This document shows positions 26,473 through 36,215 of a stretch of 64,000 nt of DNA, piece after piece. Source of the stretch: Pseudovibrio axinellae (GTDB lineage Bacteria; Pseudomonadota; Alphaproteobacteria; Rhizobiales; Stappiaceae); the NCBI RefSeq assembly GCF_900110875.1, contig NZ_FOFM01000006.1, positions 62,001-126,000 of the forward strand, in the 5' to 3' direction. The notes below the pieces were generated by a model. That model did no database searches, was not told the DNA's origin, and saw nothing but the letters and a program-made list of their open reading frames with translations. Position 1 is the first letter of the stretch; every line of letters begins with the position of its first letter. Made by a program: the position numbers and the translations under genes.

Positions 26473-27372
26473 ATGGCAGATAAAAGCAACGCAAATCCTG
26501 AGGGCATGGCTGAGCAAGACGACCTTGCAGAGACCGCTCGGCCCTTCCATTATCTGTCATTCTTCCAACTTCTCCAGTCCCTGATAACCGCTCTTTTGCT
26601 GGGTGTCGCCGCACTAATCTCGCTTGAAGTACTCCTGTCTCCAATTCCAGAATCTGCGTTGCATTCACTGCTCATCTGGTTGGCACTGGCATTCTTTTTC
26701 GTCGTCATTGTTGTGCCGAAAAACTTCACGCTCGGCTTTCTTTGCTTTCTACTCTGCCAGCTCATCGCGTGGCGCATTACCTCGCTTTACGGCGCGTATC
26801 TGCTCAGCTGGCCGCTGGCCTTTGCTTTCCTTGTTAATCTCATCTGGTTCCTAAGCACAATCCAGCGCAATTCCTTTGAGACGGCAGGCAGGGGCATCAC
26901 TCTTTGGCAGTGGCAACTCACGTTCTTCAGGATGTTGATCGGTTTTGTGATGGTTCCACACTTCACCGATAAGCTATTCGCAGGCGCTCTTCCATACATG
27001 GAGCACGTAGAGTTTTTATCGCTGCTCGGCTATCCCGACCCTAACATGATCCTTGATATCTCCGGCGTAGCAGAGTTTGCCATTGCAATCGGCGTGGGTC
27101 TGGGCTTCCTCACACGCCTCTCTTGCTTCTTTGCCGCCGCCTTTATTTTGTTTGCTGCTTCACTCAGCGGCTCGCTAGAACATGGTTTTGTGTCATTTGC
27201 GACAGCAACTTCATGGGAGCTACCGCTCATTTTATTTGCGTCTTACCTCAGCTTTACCACCACCGGGGGTGGCGAATTCTCCGTAGACGGCGCCCTTCGC
27301 AGAACTGGGAAGGTACCAGGGTGGATCAAACTTCTGATGGGCGACACCAGCCTTGCTCAAAATGAGAATTAA
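26473..27372 (+). CDS. DoxX-like integral membrane protein
   Basis: A protein of about 299 residues with seven or more hydrophobic helices. The second half (RMLIGFVMVPHFTDKLFAG ... GVAEFAIAIGVGLGFLTRL) resembles the DoxX/DoxD four-helix family. The first half has additional helices of no recognised family. No catalytic motif is visible. The start at ATG 26473 follows GAGGT, which is better than the upstream in-frame ATG at 26431. It is convergent with a MarR-type gene. Function unknown. Confidence 0.7.
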   Translation: MADKSNANPEGMAEQDDLAETARPFHYLSFFQLLQSLITALLLGVAALISLEVLLSPIPESALHSLLIWLALAFFFVVIVVPKNFTLGFLCFLLCQLIAWRITSLYGAYLLSWPLAFAFLVNLIWFLSTIQRNSFETAGRGITLWQWQLTFFRMLIGFVMVPHFTDKLFAGALPYMEHVEFLSLLGYPDPNMILDISGVAEFAIAIGVGLGFLTRLSCFFAAAFILFAASLSGSLEHGFVSFATATSWELPLILFASYLSFTTTGGGEFSVDGALRRTGKVPGWIKLLMGDTSLAQNEN

Positions 27373-27411
27373 ACTGAATCATAACTCAGCAAGCGCCCCA
27401 CGATAGCAATT

Positions 27412-27954
27412 TTACATTGCAGCAGCAGATCGCGCAGCCTGATCGTAATGCCCGGAAACACTACGCAGGACCGATGCCAGCCGGGATAGCTCAGCCTCAT
27501 CCAACCCAAGGTCCTTCACTGGCTTGACGAGCAGCGCATCACGCAGTTGCTTATATGAAGCGCATAACTCTCGTCCTGCATCTGTGATTTCCGCAGTTTT
27601 CTCCTTACCGCGTTTACCAGATTGGATAAGCCCAGCCTTTTCAAGTTTCTTCAGTGCATATGAAACCGTATGCGTATCCTCAACATTGAGCACCAGACAC
27701 AGGTCTGCCAGCGTTTTTGAGCGTTCCCGGTGATTCACCGAGTGCAGAACAAGTGTTTCCAATGGCGACAGCCCCTCTTGCCCTGCCGCGGCCATGCAAC
27801 GCTCCATCCAGCGGTGATAGGCATGCACCATCATAGTCACGGCGAACTCGACTTCAGACAAAGCCGGCAGCTCGCCCGAGGCAAGGTGGGAGGAAGAAAC
27901 CACAGGACCCACACCAGGCCCGTTAGAACCTTTTTTCACAATGGCGTTACTCAT
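27412..27954 (-). CDS. MarR-type winged-helix regulator
   Basis: The protein has about 180 residues with a MarR winged helix in the middle (SPLETLVLHSVNHRERSKTL ... LNVEDTHTVSYALKKLEKAGL, residues ~70-125) and wing GKRGKEKTAEITDAG. The ATG at 27954 is chosen because GGAGAGG precedes it; the frame is open to 28011. It is divergent from the 5-oxoprolinase-like gene. A 15-bp palindrome overlaps that gene's promoter, which makes repression of the enzyme the simplest model. The ligand is unknown. Confidence 0.85.
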   Translation of the reverse strand: MSNAIVKKGSNGPGVGPVVSSSHLASGELPALSEVEFAVTMMVHAYHRWMERCMAAAGQEGLSPLETLVLHSVNHRERSKTLADLCLVLNVEDTHTVSYALKKLEKAGLIQSGKRGKEKTAEITDAGRELCASYKQLRDALLVKPVKDLGLDEAELSRLASVLRSVSGHYDQAARSAAAM

Positions 27955-28115
27955 ATTCACCTCTCCCAACCACCAGCAGGAAACACAGATTCGCTCGGCG
28001 TCACAAAACACAATGTCAATAACTTAGGTGGATTAAACAAGATCTCCTGAGAGACCATTCCACGAATATATAGTTACTTTTTGCTTCAGCAGGATAGAAA
28101 GACCTCATATTTACA

Positions 28116-28143
28116 TTGACACTATGTCTACATTTTGTAGATG
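28116..28143 (+). promoter_or_regulatory. Promoter with overlapping MarR-like operator for the oxoprolinase gene
   Basis: TTGACA (28116-28121), a 16-bp spacer and TAGATG (28138-28143) form a plausible sigma-70 promoter. The palindrome TCTACATTTTGTAGA (28127-28141) covers the spacer and the -10, a typical repressor position. The TTG of the -35 is the first codon of the longest open frame here, which argues against that start. Confidence 0.55.
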
Positions 28144-28184
28144 TATCACAGATTGATATATCCGACCGAGATGGGAACAAAAGC

Positions 28185-31100
28185 ATGACAACGGGCAAAT
28201 GGGACTTCTGGATTGATCGCGGCGGCACCTTCACAGATATTGTAGCACGCACACCACAAGGTGACATACGCGCCCATAAAGTTCTCTCCGAAAACCCTGA
28301 AGCCTACAAAGATGCGGCCATTCAGGGCATTCGTGATTTGATGAGCGTTCCGCAGGATGCTCGTATCCCGTCTGATCAAATAGCGACTGTTAAAATGGGC
28401 ACGACAGTTGCTACAAACGCATTGTTGGAACGTAAAGGTGACCGCACCCTTTTGCTCATCACCAAAGGGTTCCGCGATGCTTTAGAAATAGGATATCAGG
28501 CCCGTCCTGATATCTTTGCAAAAGAAATCATCAAACCAGAATTGCTCTATGATCAGGTTCTGGAAGCAGACGAGCGCGTCCGGGCAGATGGCACCGTTGA
28601 AACTGCTCCAGAACTTGATCAAATCAAAACCCAGCTCGAAAAATCCTATGCCAGTGGCATTCGTTCAGTTGCGATCGTGCTCATGCACGCCTACGCATAC
28701 CCATCCCATGAACAACAGGTTGCTGACATTGCAAGGCAAGTCGGTTTTCCGCAGGTCTCCGTCAGCCATGAAATCTCCCCTCTCATGAAGCTGGTTGGCC
28801 GCGGAGATACCACGGTTGTAGATGCTTACCTCTCCCCCATTTTGCGCCGCTATGTGAGCCAGGTGGCCAGTGAACTGGACATCGAAAACACCGACTGTCG
28901 CCTCATGTTTATGCAGTCTTCAGGCGGCTTGACGGATGCAACCTTCTTCCAGGGCAAAGACGCGATCCTCTCCGGTCCAGCTGGCGGTGTAGTTGGTGCT
29001 GTCGAAACCTCAAAAATGGCAGGTTTTGAAAAACTCATCGGCTTCGACATGGGCGGAACATCAACTGATGTCTCCCACTTCGACGGTGAGTTTGAACGTG
29101 CCTTTGAAACCGAAGTCGCTGGCGTACGTATGCGTGCTCCGATGATGATGATCCACACCGTTGCAGCTGGTGGCGGGTCTATCCTTCATTTCAAGGATGG
29201 CCGCTTTCAGGTTGGGCCAGATTCTGCTGGCGCGAACCCCGGCCCAAAATGTTACCGCCGTGGTGGTCCGCTGACTGTCACCGACGCCAATGTTATGACA
29301 GCCAAACTCAATGCGGATTTCTTCCCTAAAATCTTTGGCCCAAATCAGAATGAACCGCTGGCGGTGAACGAGGTCAAAGCAGCCTTCAACACGCTTGCAG
29401 CTGAGATCGGCAATGGCAGAACCGGCGAAGAGGTTGCCGAAGGCTTCCAGAAGATCGCGGTCGAGAACATGGCCAACGCGATTAAAAAGATCTCTGTGCA
29501 GCGGGGCTATGATGTGACCGAATACGCCCTGACCTGCTTTGGCGGTGCTGGCGGGCAAAGTGCCTGCATGGTTGCAGACAGCCTCGGCATGAAAACTGTT
29601 ATTGTACATCCACTCTCCGGCATTCTTTCTGCATACGGCATGGGTCTTGCTGATATTCGCGCAACCCGCCAGCAAGCTGTTGTGCGCCAACTAAATGCTG
29701 ACAATCTTTCCGCTTTGGAAGAGCTGGCAAACCGCCTTGCCGCTGAAGCCAAAACCGAGGTTGAAAACCAAGGCGTCCCTGAAGACGAACTCACAATCAT
29801 ACCGCGTGCACACCTGCGTTACGATGGCACCGACACCCCAATCGCGGTGACCTTGAACACCAGCGATCTTGACGCGATGATCGCAGCCTTCACGCGCAAC
29901 CACATCAAACAGTTTGGTTTCGCCTATGAAAACAAATCCATCGTTGTGGAAGCGCTCGAAGTAGAAGCCGTTGGTGGTGGTGCAGGCCTTGAGGAGCCTG
30001 ATCTGGCAGTCTCGCAGGAAGCACCTGCTGTTGCTCAGCAAACCAGATTTTATGCCAGTGGCAAATGGCAGGATGCCGCTGTCTTAAAGCGCGATGCCTT
30101 CCAACCGGGTATGAAACTGCAAGGCCCTGCCCTCATCATGGAACCACATGCAACCATCGTTGTGGAGCCGGGCTGGCTGGCGCAGGTGAACGCCAAAAAC
30201 CATATTATCCTCACCCGCAATGTTCCGCTGGAACGCAACGTGGCGCTCGGCACCACGGCTGATCCTGTGATGCTGGAAGTGTTCAACAACCTGTTTATGT
30301 CCATCGCAGAACAGATGGGTGTAACACTGCAAAACACCGCCTACTCGGTCAACATCAAAGAGCGCCTGGACTTCTCCTGTGCTGTGTTTGACCAAAACGG
30401 TGCTCTGGTTGCCAATGCCCCGCATATGCCGGTGCACCTTGGCTCCATGGACCGTTCTGTTGAGGCGATCATTTCCCTCAACAAAGGCAAGATCAAACCC
30501 GGCGATGTCTACGCACTCAATGCTCCGTACAACGGTGGCACGCACTTGCCAGACATCACGGTTGTCTCTCCTGTGTTTGACGACGACAACAAGCAGATCC
30601 TGTTCTGGGCTGCCTCACGTGGTCACCATGCAGATGTGGGTGGGTCGGCTCCCGGCTCCATGACCCCGCTCGCCACCAAGGTGGATGAAGAAGGCGTCTT
30701 AATCGATAACTTCAAACTGGTTGATCAGGGCGAGTTCCGTGAAGAGGCGCTTATTGAGCTGCTCACCAACCACAAATACCCAGTGCGTAATGTTCACCAG
30801 AATGTTGCTGACCTGAAAGCCCAGATCGCCGCCAATGAAAAAGGCGTGCAGGAACTGCGCAAGATGACAGACCACTTCTCTTTGGCAACTGTGCAGGCCT
30901 ACATGGGCCATGTACAGGACAACGCTGAGGAAAGCGTGCGCCGCGTCATTGAAGCACTTGTCGACAGTTCCTACGAATACGCAACGGATCAGGGTTCAAC
31001 CATCAAGGTTAAAATCACCGTTGATAAGGACAAGCGTGAAGCCACCGTTGATTTCACTGGCACCAGTGAGATGAAACCCAACAACTTCAACGCCCCTGAA

Positions 31101-31790
31101 CCTGTCACACGTGCTGCAGTTCTTTACTGCTTCCGTGTGATGGTTGAAGGCCACATCCCGATGAATGCCGGGTGCCTGCGTCCAATCAAGATCAAGGTAC
31201 CAGAAGGCTCCATGCTGCGCCCGCATTATCCGGCAGCTGTTGTAGCAGGTAACGTGGAAACCTCACAGCATATCACCAACGCGTTGTTTGCTGCATTGGG
31301 TGCAATGTCCAATTCGCAAGGCTCGATGAACAACCTGACCTTCGGCAACGACACCTATCAGTACTACGAGACCCTGTGCTCCGGCTCACCAGCAGGGCCA
31401 GGCTTCAACGGAACGGATGCGGTTCATGTCCACATGACCAACTCACGCCTGACAGACCCGGAAGTGCTGGAGTTCCGCTATCCGGTGCTTCTGGAAGACT
31501 TCCACATTCGCAAAGACTCCGCAGGCAAAGGCAAATGGTCTGCTGGCGAAGGCACATCGCGCACCATCCGCTTCCTTGAAAAAATGGACTGTGCAATCCT
31601 TGCAAGCCACAGAACCATTGCCCCCAAAGGCATGCAGGGCGGCGAAGACGGGCAGAAAGGCCGCACCTATGTGCGCCGCAACTCAGGCCAGATGGAAGAG
31701 CTCAACGGCTGCGACCAGACCATTCTGGAAGCCGGCGAAGCCATCACAGTCGTCCCCCCAACCAGCGGCGGCTGGGGCACTCCGGGGTAA
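28185..31790 (+). CDS. 5-oxoprolinase / hydantoinase (HyuA-HyuB fused)
   Basis: This 1201-residue cytoplasmic ATP-dependent amidohydrolase joins HyuA (residues ~1-680: [40 protein letters not shown]) to HyuB (residues ~690-1200: [53 protein letters not shown]). The fused layout matches eukaryotic-type/bacterial 5-oxoprolinase, which opens 5-oxo-L-proline to glutamate. Hydantoin or another cyclic amide cannot be excluded. The start is at ATG 28185, which begins the first beta strand. A divergent MarR gene and an operator-like palindrome suggest substrate-induced expression. A strong hairpin follows the stop. Confidence 0.92.
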   Translation: MTTGKWDFWIDRGGTFTDIVARTPQGDIRAHKVLSENPEAYKDAAIQGIRDLMSVPQDARIPSDQIATVKMGTTVATNALLERKGDRTLLLITKGFRDALEIGYQARPDIFAKEIIKPELLYDQVLEADERVRADGTVETAPELDQIKTQLEKSYASGIRSVAIVLMHAYAYPSHEQQVADIARQVGFPQVSVSHEISPLMKLVGRGDTTVVDAYLSPILRRYVSQVASELDIENTDCRLMFMQSSGGLTDATFFQGKDAILSGPAGGVVGAVETSKMAGFEKLIGFDMGGTSTDVSHFDGEFERAFETEVAGVRMRAPMMMIHTVAAGGGSILHFKDGRFQVGPDSAGANPGPKCYRRGGPLTVTDANVMTAKLNADFFPKIFGPNQNEPLAVNEVKAAFNTLAAEIGNGRTGEEVAEGFQKIAVENMANAIKKISVQRGYDVTEYALTCFGGAGGQSACMVADSLGMKTVIVHPLSGILSAYGMGLADIRATRQQAVVRQLNADNLSALEELANRLAAEAKTEVENQGVPEDELTIIPRAHLRYDGTDTPIAVTLNTSDLDAMIAAFTRNHIKQFGFAYENKSIVVEALEVEAVGGGAGLEEPDLAVSQEAPAVAQQTRFYASGKWQDAAVLKRDAFQPGMKLQGPALIMEPHATIVVEPGWLAQVNAKNHIILTRNVPLERNVALGTTADPVMLEVFNNLFMSIAEQMGVTLQNTAYSVNIKERLDFSCAVFDQNGALVANAPHMPVHLGSMDRSVEAIISLNKGKIKPGDVYALNAPYNGGTHLPDITVVSPVFDDDNKQILFWAASRGHHADVGGSAPGSMTPLATKVDEEGVLIDNFKLVDQGEFREEALIELLTNHKYPVRNVHQNVADLKAQIAANEKGVQELRKMTDHFSLATVQAYMGHVQDNAEESVRRVIEALVDSSYEYATDQGSTIKVKITVDKDKREATVDFTGTSEMKPNNFNAPEPVTRAAVLYCFRVMVEGHIPMNAGCLRPIKIKVPEGSMLRPHYPAAVVAGNVETSQHITNALFAALGAMSNSQGSMNNLTFGNDTYQYYETLCSGSPAGPGFNGTDAVHVHMTNSRLTDPEVLEFRYPVLLEDFHIRKDSAGKGKWSAGEGTSRTIRFLEKMDCAILASHRTIAPKGMQGGEDGQKGRTYVRRNSGQMEELNGCDQTILEAGEAITVVPPTSGGWGTPG

Positions 31791-31796
31791 AATTTA

Positions 31797-31830
31797 TATA
31801 GTAAGCGAGGCAAATACCTCGCTTACTATA
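31797..31830. terminator. Bidirectional terminator hairpin
   Basis: TATAGTAAGCGAGG / CCTCGCTTACTATA, perfect 14-bp arms with a 6-nt loop, lies between convergent genes (oxoprolinase ends 31790, DUF3892-like ends 31845). The flanks are A/T-rich on both sides rather than carrying pure T-runs. Confidence 0.75.
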
Positions 31831-31844
31831 GATCTGTAAAATTC

Positions 31845-32057
31845 TTATTTCCCACGATTAACATTATCTCGCTTAGAGTTATCTGGGTTGTCTCTAACAT
31901 ACTCGCGGCCATTTACTTTATAAACATGAGCATCGGGATGTTCACCACGCTTAGTTTCCGCTACAGCATTTCGTCGTGGGACATTTTTACGATTACCAAT
32001 ATCGTAATGCTCGTTTCGGCCACCTGGGCCATCATTCAAACCTTTAATCTTTGTCAT
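31845..32057 (-). CDS. Small DUF3892-like protein
   Basis: This 70-residue hydrophilic protein contains GGRNEHYDIGNRKNVPRRNA and HVYKVNGREYVRDNPDNSK, blocks that resemble the DUF3892 family, in which NG.EYVRDNPD is characteristic. GAGG precedes the ATG by 6 nt. It has no membrane segment or cysteine. Function unknown; relatives are short stand-alone proteins. It is followed by a strong hairpin terminator. Confidence 0.72.
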   Translation of the reverse strand: MTKIKGLNDGPGGRNEHYDIGNRKNVPRRNAVAETKRGEHPDAHVYKVNGREYVRDNPDNSKRDNVNRGK

Positions 32058-32207
32058 TTTCGCCTCAAATAGGTTTCATTTTCCACACCATCCAAATAGT
32101 ATACTTAAAGATAAATTCAAGATATAGTCTAGTAGAAATCAAACTATATTTATAATAATCTAATGTTGTTGTTTTTAACAATACGAATACCAATTTCGAG
32201 CAACACC

Positions 32208-32585
32208 TTATGATGACACCTCAAGCAACCTTACGTCATAAACCTGAAACTTCTCACCCTACGTCGCAATCTCCACCGCTTGCGCTTGTGCACTCAGCAT
32301 TCTGTCAGATAGGTCTTTGTGATCTTCTGATAAATACCGCGCTTGCGCCTCATGAAACTGCGAGATCGGCAAGAATTAGGCCCCTCTTCCTTAACAATCC
32401 CCACCGGTCCTTTTGGCGCAGTGAGCTTTCCGAGATTCTGCTTGATTGCGATTTCCCATCAGCTAGCGGCACTCACAAAAACCTCATTGCGAGGGTCCGC
32501 CATTATCAACTTTGCTTTTGCTGCTAATTGAGCATCATTTCAAAGCACCAAAGCAAAACATGAGCATCGAAAGAGAATACGCCTC
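32208..32585 (-). pseudogene. Decayed VapC-type PIN-domain toxin
   Basis: Frames read piecewise on the minus strand give RRILF, then DAHVLLWCFE, AQLAAKAKLIMADPRNEVFV and SAAS followed by TGA, then WEIAIKQNLGKLTAPKGPVG, FLPISQFHEAQARYLSEDHK, DLSDRMLSAQAQAVEIAT followed by TAG, and EKFQVYDVRLLEV. This is a complete PIN-domain toxin of the kind paired with Phd/YefM antitoxins. There are at least three single-base frameshifts (after ILF, after FE, after EEG) and two nonsense codons. The original GTG start overlaps the stop of the antitoxin gene, as in intact operons. The toxin cannot be made. Confidence 0.85.
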
Positions 32586-32817
32586 ACTCTTCGCCCTCAA
32601 ATCTCGAAATACCCCCCTTCACCTCGTCATTGAAATCGTCCGCAAGTTTGATCTGCCCTTTAAAGCGCCCCGGTTTGCGCGGTTTCAATTGCGCCTTATG
32701 CGGCACGAGATCGAGGTAAGGTTTACCTGCTTTGGCAATAACCACGCGTTCTCCCTGCCAAACCTTTTCACCAAGTTTGGAAAGATTGGACTTCGCTTCA
32801 TGCATGTTTACTTTCAT
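32584..32817 (-). CDS. Phd/YefM-type antitoxin
   Basis: The 77-residue antitoxin starts MKVNMHEAKSNLSKLGEKVW, the N-terminal Phd DNA-binding domain, followed by GERVVIAKAGKPYLDLVP. The C-terminal tail (GRFKGQIKLADDFNDEVKGG) is the usual toxin-neutralising segment. It normally binds its own operator and inhibits the PIN toxin. Here the antitoxin frame is intact while the adjacent toxin is destroyed. An inverted repeat lies just upstream at 32826-32849. The ATG at 32817 follows AAGGTGAGG. Confidence 0.88.
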   Translation of the reverse strand: MKVNMHEAKSNLSKLGEKVWQGERVVIAKAGKPYLDLVPHKAQLKPRKPGRFKGQIKLADDFNDEVKGGISRFEGEE

Positions 32818-32825
32818 CACACCTC

Positions 32826-32849
32826 ACCTTAGCTAGACTTAACTAAGGT
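32826..32849. promoter_or_regulatory. Operator-like inverted repeat upstream of phd
   Basis: ACCTTAG ... CTAAGGT arms (7 bp perfect, extended imperfectly inward as CTA/TAACTA) span 24 bp directly before the antitoxin's ribosome-binding site. The position suits Phd autoregulation. Confidence 0.55.
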
Positions 32850-33300
32850 GCCATACGAGACCACAAACGCCAACAGCACCACATGGCATCCCATGCAGTG
32901 GTGGAGTCAGGTTTCCCGAAATCGGGAGTGGCAAGGCGGCAGGCAATGCCTGCGCTACTTATTAAATATAATTCTTCGGCATCAGCTATCGCCTTGCCCG
33001 GATGTTTTTGTAGGAGGCTATGGCCAGGGTCCCAAAGACGCTGTGAAAAGGCATTCTTGTTACGGAACACCTTTTAGCGTTGACGCCCGCAGGTCTGGCC
33101 GCGCATCCTCCCGCCACAACACTAATGGCGTTTGGGCAACCTCCACGGACCTGCTGCAAAATGCGTTACCCTTCACAGTAGCCCCATCCAGCCCACGCCG
33201 CACTAACGGACGGTCCGCCAGCTGCCCGTTTACGTGAGCACAAGATAAGCTTAGCAAACGCAAACCTAAGGGGAATAAGTTTGGGTGCCTGAGACCGACC
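32850..33300. other. Palindrome-rich intergenic region, no gene supported
   Basis: About 450 nt between the phd operator and tauE. Three hairpins lie close together: CACCACATGG/CCATGCAGTGGTG (32877-32903), TCCCGA-AA-TCGGGA (32914-32927) and GCAGGCA-A-TGCCTGC (32939-32953). Open frames of 75-85 codons on the minus strand lack recognisable folds and good ribosome-binding sites. It may be a dispersed repeat or a structured RNA; a genome-wide comparison would tell. Confidence 0.4.
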
Positions 33301-34083
33301 TTAAACACCTTTGGCAAGCAGGCTCACGCCAAGTGCAAATAACAGCACCAAAACTGCGGTTCTAAAAGCGGAAGGAGACAAGTGCTGACGCACCCGTGAC
33401 CCAAGTTTGGTTCCCAAATAAACAAAGGCCAGCCCAAGGGCAGACACGCCAAGCGCGCTCAGGTCAAGCAAGCCATAATAATACAGTCCGGTCGCCATCA
33501 CGAAAGAGGACAGCGTGAACGAGCAATTGATCGCCTGCACAAACTGAGAGCTGTTGAGATTGAGTGACAACAAATACGGTAGAACCGGCATAATTTGAGA
33601 GCCTGTGATACCATTCACCACACCGGTAATAAAACCACTCACAGGGCCAAGCAGTCTTTCCAAACCTCTCCCCATTGATAAGTCCGGTGTAAAAGTCGCA
33701 AACAAAGCATAGCTAATAAGCACGAAACCCAGTACAACGACTGCCTCTTGAGTGGGAGCCACATTCAACCACCAAAGCCCCAGGACAATGCCGGGAATCG
33801 TTAAAAGCAACATCCAGCGGAAACGTGCAACCATTTCTCGGAAATAACCTGCATCGACCATAACTAAAATATTACTGGTAATACTGGGTAGTAAAACGAG
33901 CGGAATTCCTCTTTTCAACCCCACCGCATAGACCAAAAATGGCAAGCAAGTGGTTGAAAAGCCAAGGCCGGTTACCCCCTTCACAAACGCAGCAAAAAAA
34001 AATGCGCCTGCGATAGCGGCGAGCTCTGATGAGCTATAGGTAATCTCACGAACAAAGAGATAACTAGAAAAATCATTCAACAT
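33301..34083 (-). CDS. TauE/SafE family sulfite/organic anion exporter
   Basis: The protein has about 260 residues and eight hydrophobic segments. The family signature near the N-terminus is AFVKGVTGLGFSTTCLPFL, and the repeat signature VSGFITGVVNGITGSQIM comes in the second half. TauE/SafE proteins export sulfite, sulfoacetate or related anions; the substrate is not evident. The ATG at 34083 (after AGGTG) is preferred over a GTG at 34095. It is divergent from the thioesterase gene. Confidence 0.85.
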   Translation of the reverse strand: MLNDFSSYLFVREITYSSSELAAIAGAFFFAAFVKGVTGLGFSTTCLPFLVYAVGLKRGIPLVLLPSITSNILVMVDAGYFREMVARFRWMLLLTIPGIVLGLWWLNVAPTQEAVVVLGFVLISYALFATFTPDLSMGRGLERLLGPVSGFITGVVNGITGSQIMPVLPYLLSLNLNSSQFVQAINCSFTLSSFVMATGLYYYGLLDLSALGVSALGLAFVYLGTKLGSRVRQHLSPSAFRTAVLVLLFALGVSLLAKGV

Positions 34084-34178
34084 CTGGCACAACACACCTG
34101 ACGTAATAGACAGCCCAATTCCCTATTGGAAAACCCGCAGGACTTTTGACAGCCCTTGAGCAGTCATCTGGAAAGAAA

Positions 34179-34817
34179 ATGCAACTCTGGTTCAGACTAA
34201 TACTTTACACCTTTCGATTCCCTTTTCGGGAAAAACTAACTGATATCTTCAGCAAATCAGTTTTGCGGCTACATGTGTTACCCTCTGACATCGATTTGAA
34301 TATCCATCTTACGAACAGCCGCTACCTGTCTATGATGGATTTTGGCCGTATCGATCATTTAAGCCGTACTAAACTCGGCAAAACCATCTTCCGGAAAAAA
34401 TGGACTGCGCTGACAAACCACGCAACCTTGCGTTTTCGCCGCGAGTTACCTTTGTGGGAAGCATTCAAGCTGGAAACTGAAGTCGTCTACTGGACTGATG
34501 ACGCTGCGGTGATGGAACAGCGTTTCATCTTCACCAAAGGACGGAACAAAGGCATTGTTGCTGCGACAGGTCTGGTGCGTATCAGCGTTTATGATCGCGA
34601 GAAAAGAGCGTTTGTGCCAACAACCACAGTGTTGAAGGAAACTGGCACACCAGTGAAAGAGCTTCCGCTCCAGCCTCATGTTGAAGCGTTCATGAAAGAA
34701 GAAAAGGCGATTCAGGCCTATGAACGCAAATCTGCTGGCCTTGCGCCTGTTGACACTCTAGAAGTATCAGCTGCGGAAAACGATCAATCCAAGGCAGATA
34801 CCAGAAAGCATGGCTGA
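34179..34817 (+). CDS. Hotdog-fold acyl-CoA thioesterase (THEM6/4HBT-like)
   Basis: The protein has about 212 residues. The LHVLPSDIDLNIHLTNSRYL block with N-x-HLTNSRYL is typical of thioesterase-like hotdog proteins (4HBT/THEM6), followed by MDFGRIDHLSRTK and a basic strand pattern. The asparagine/aspartate in the DID-NIHLTNSRY loop is the probable catalytic region. The start is ATG 34179 with GGAAAG upstream; a TTG-initiated extension to 34146 is less likely. It overlaps the following GST gene by 8 nt, so the two form a unit. Confidence 0.8.
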   Translation: MQLWFRLILYTFRFPFREKLTDIFSKSVLRLHVLPSDIDLNIHLTNSRYLSMMDFGRIDHLSRTKLGKTIFRKKWTALTNHATLRFRRELPLWEAFKLETEVVYWTDDAAVMEQRFIFTKGRNKGIVAATGLVRISVYDREKRAFVPTTTVLKETGTPVKELPLQPHVEAFMKEEKAIQAYERKSAGLAPVDTLEVSAAENDQSKADTRKHG

Positions 34818-35493
34818 AACTAAGTCTCTCCCAATCCTGTATTCATTTCGTCGCTGCCCCTATGCAATGCGCGCTAGATTGGGAGTTTTAGCCAGTCAGA
34901 CAACTGTGGCCCTGCGCGAGATCGTGCTGTGCAATAAGCCAGAGCATATGCTCGAAATTTCGCCCAAAGGAACAGTCCCGGTACTCCAGCTGAGCGATGG
35001 CACTGTCATCGATGAGAGTCTGGACATTATGCTTTGGGCGCTGCGTAGAAACGACCCTCAGCACTGGCTTGCACCGCAAACCGGAACTCTGAGTGACATG
35101 CTAGCCTTGATCGAAGAGATGGACGGCGACTTCAAGCGCAATCTGGACAGATACAAATACTCAACCCGCTACGAAGACGCCGACCCAGATAAGCATTACG
35201 CCCTTGCGATCGCCGAGCTTTCCAAGCTTTCGCAACGACTGGAAAAATCAACATACCTCTTCGGCGACCACCCGACCCTGGCAGATCAGGCCCTCTTTCC
35301 GTTCGTGCGCCAGTTTGCCAACGCCAACAAAGAGCGCTTCGAACAACAAGCCCCACTCAGCGTGAAAAACTGGCTCAACAACAGACTTGAACAGCCAGAG
35401 TTCGCAGAGGTTTTTGGTACCAAATGGAAGCCGTGGTCACCCGAAGATGACCTTGTGCTCTTCCCACATGCGTCAGCTACGCACGCGCTCTAA
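34810..35493 (+). CDS. Glutathione S-transferase family protein
   Basis: The 227-residue protein has an N-terminal thioredoxin-like domain (YSFRRCPYAMRARL, Cys16-Pro17; GTVPVLQLSDGTVIDES with the cis-Pro loop and glutathione-binding ES) and an all-helical C-terminal domain. The CPYA motif resembles omega/beta-type or glutaredoxin-2-like GSTs, which use Cys. It is translated with the thioesterase upstream. Its 3' end overlaps the convergent methyltransferase gene by 17 nt. Confidence 0.86.
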   Translation: MAETKSLPILYSFRRCPYAMRARLGVLASQTTVALREIVLCNKPEHMLEISPKGTVPVLQLSDGTVIDESLDIMLWALRRNDPQHWLAPQTGTLSDMLALIEEMDGDFKRNLDRYKYSTRYEDADPDKHYALAIAELSKLSQRLEKSTYLFGDHPTLADQALFPFVRQFANANKERFEQQAPLSVKNWLNNRLEQPEFAEVFGTKWKPWSPEDDLVLFPHASATHAL

Positions 35494-36145
35494 ACTGTGC
35501 AACCTCGCCAACCACATCAATCGTAACATCCCTGAAAGAACGCTCCAGGTTTGAGCGCAGGTCTTCAAGATTGTCATGTTTGTTGGAAAAGATGCCCTTG
35601 CTGTTATAAAAGCCCATCAGCTTCCTGGCCGGCCAGTTCGGCTTTTGCCCTTCGCCCAAAATTGTTGAGCCAAACAAGACGCCACCGTCATGAAGCAAAG
35701 GCTTCAAATTCTCAAAAACCAGATGTTTTTGTTTCATGGTGCCCGGCAGGCAATGCAGAAGGTAGCCCAAATTGATGCTGTCAAATTTGTCTTCCGCCCA
35801 GGCAATTGGCTCAAGCACATCAACCTGCTGGCAGCTCACACTCTCAACAACACAGCGCGCCTTAGCATAGGACAGACACGTTGGATTAAGGTCCATCAAC
35901 ATCAGGCGCGTATGCTCTGGAAAACGCCCATGCTCAAGAAAGTAACCACTGCCAACCCCGACATCCAGATGGTTGGCGCTGACATTGAGGTTGAAAAACT
36001 CAAGGCCCTTTCTGGCAGAGCAACGCCACAGGAATGTGTTTGAAAACTGCAATACCAACAAATCGTAGATGCGCAGCGTTTTATCAGAATACACCTCTGC
36101 GCCCGCTGCACTGTCAAGTTTCTCTTTGTTCATCTTTGTGCCCAC
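35477..36145 (-). CDS. Class I SAM-dependent methyltransferase
   Basis: In the 222-residue protein, motif I is LDVGVGSGYFLEHG (residues ~57-70), motif II LMLMDLNPTCL, and post-motif INLGYLLHCLPG. An N-terminal helix (TLRIYDLLVLQFSNTFLWRC) precedes the Rossmann domain, as in small-molecule methyltransferases. The substrate is unknown. It is convergent with the GST gene and overlaps it at the 3' end. Confidence 0.82.
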   Translation of the reverse strand: MGTKMNKEKLDSAAGAEVYSDKTLRIYDLLVLQFSNTFLWRCSARKGLEFFNLNVSANHLDVGVGSGYFLEHGRFPEHTRLMLMDLNPTCLSYAKARCVVESVSCQQVDVLEPIAWAEDKFDSINLGYLLHCLPGTMKQKHLVFENLKPLLHDGGVLFGSTILGEGQKPNWPARKLMGFYNSKGIFSNKHDNLEDLRSNLERSFRDVTIDVVGEVAQFRARA

Positions 36146-36215
36146 CTTGATCTGCTTCCTGCATCCATAATTGCATAACGAAGCGGCAGCACAAGTAAAA
36201 CCCTACGTCATGGCT

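Noticed and set aside
32843-33317. Two minus-strand frames of 75-85 codons next to phd
   Set aside because: Lack ribosome-binding sites and recognisable domains; the region is better described as palindrome-rich non-coding DNA.
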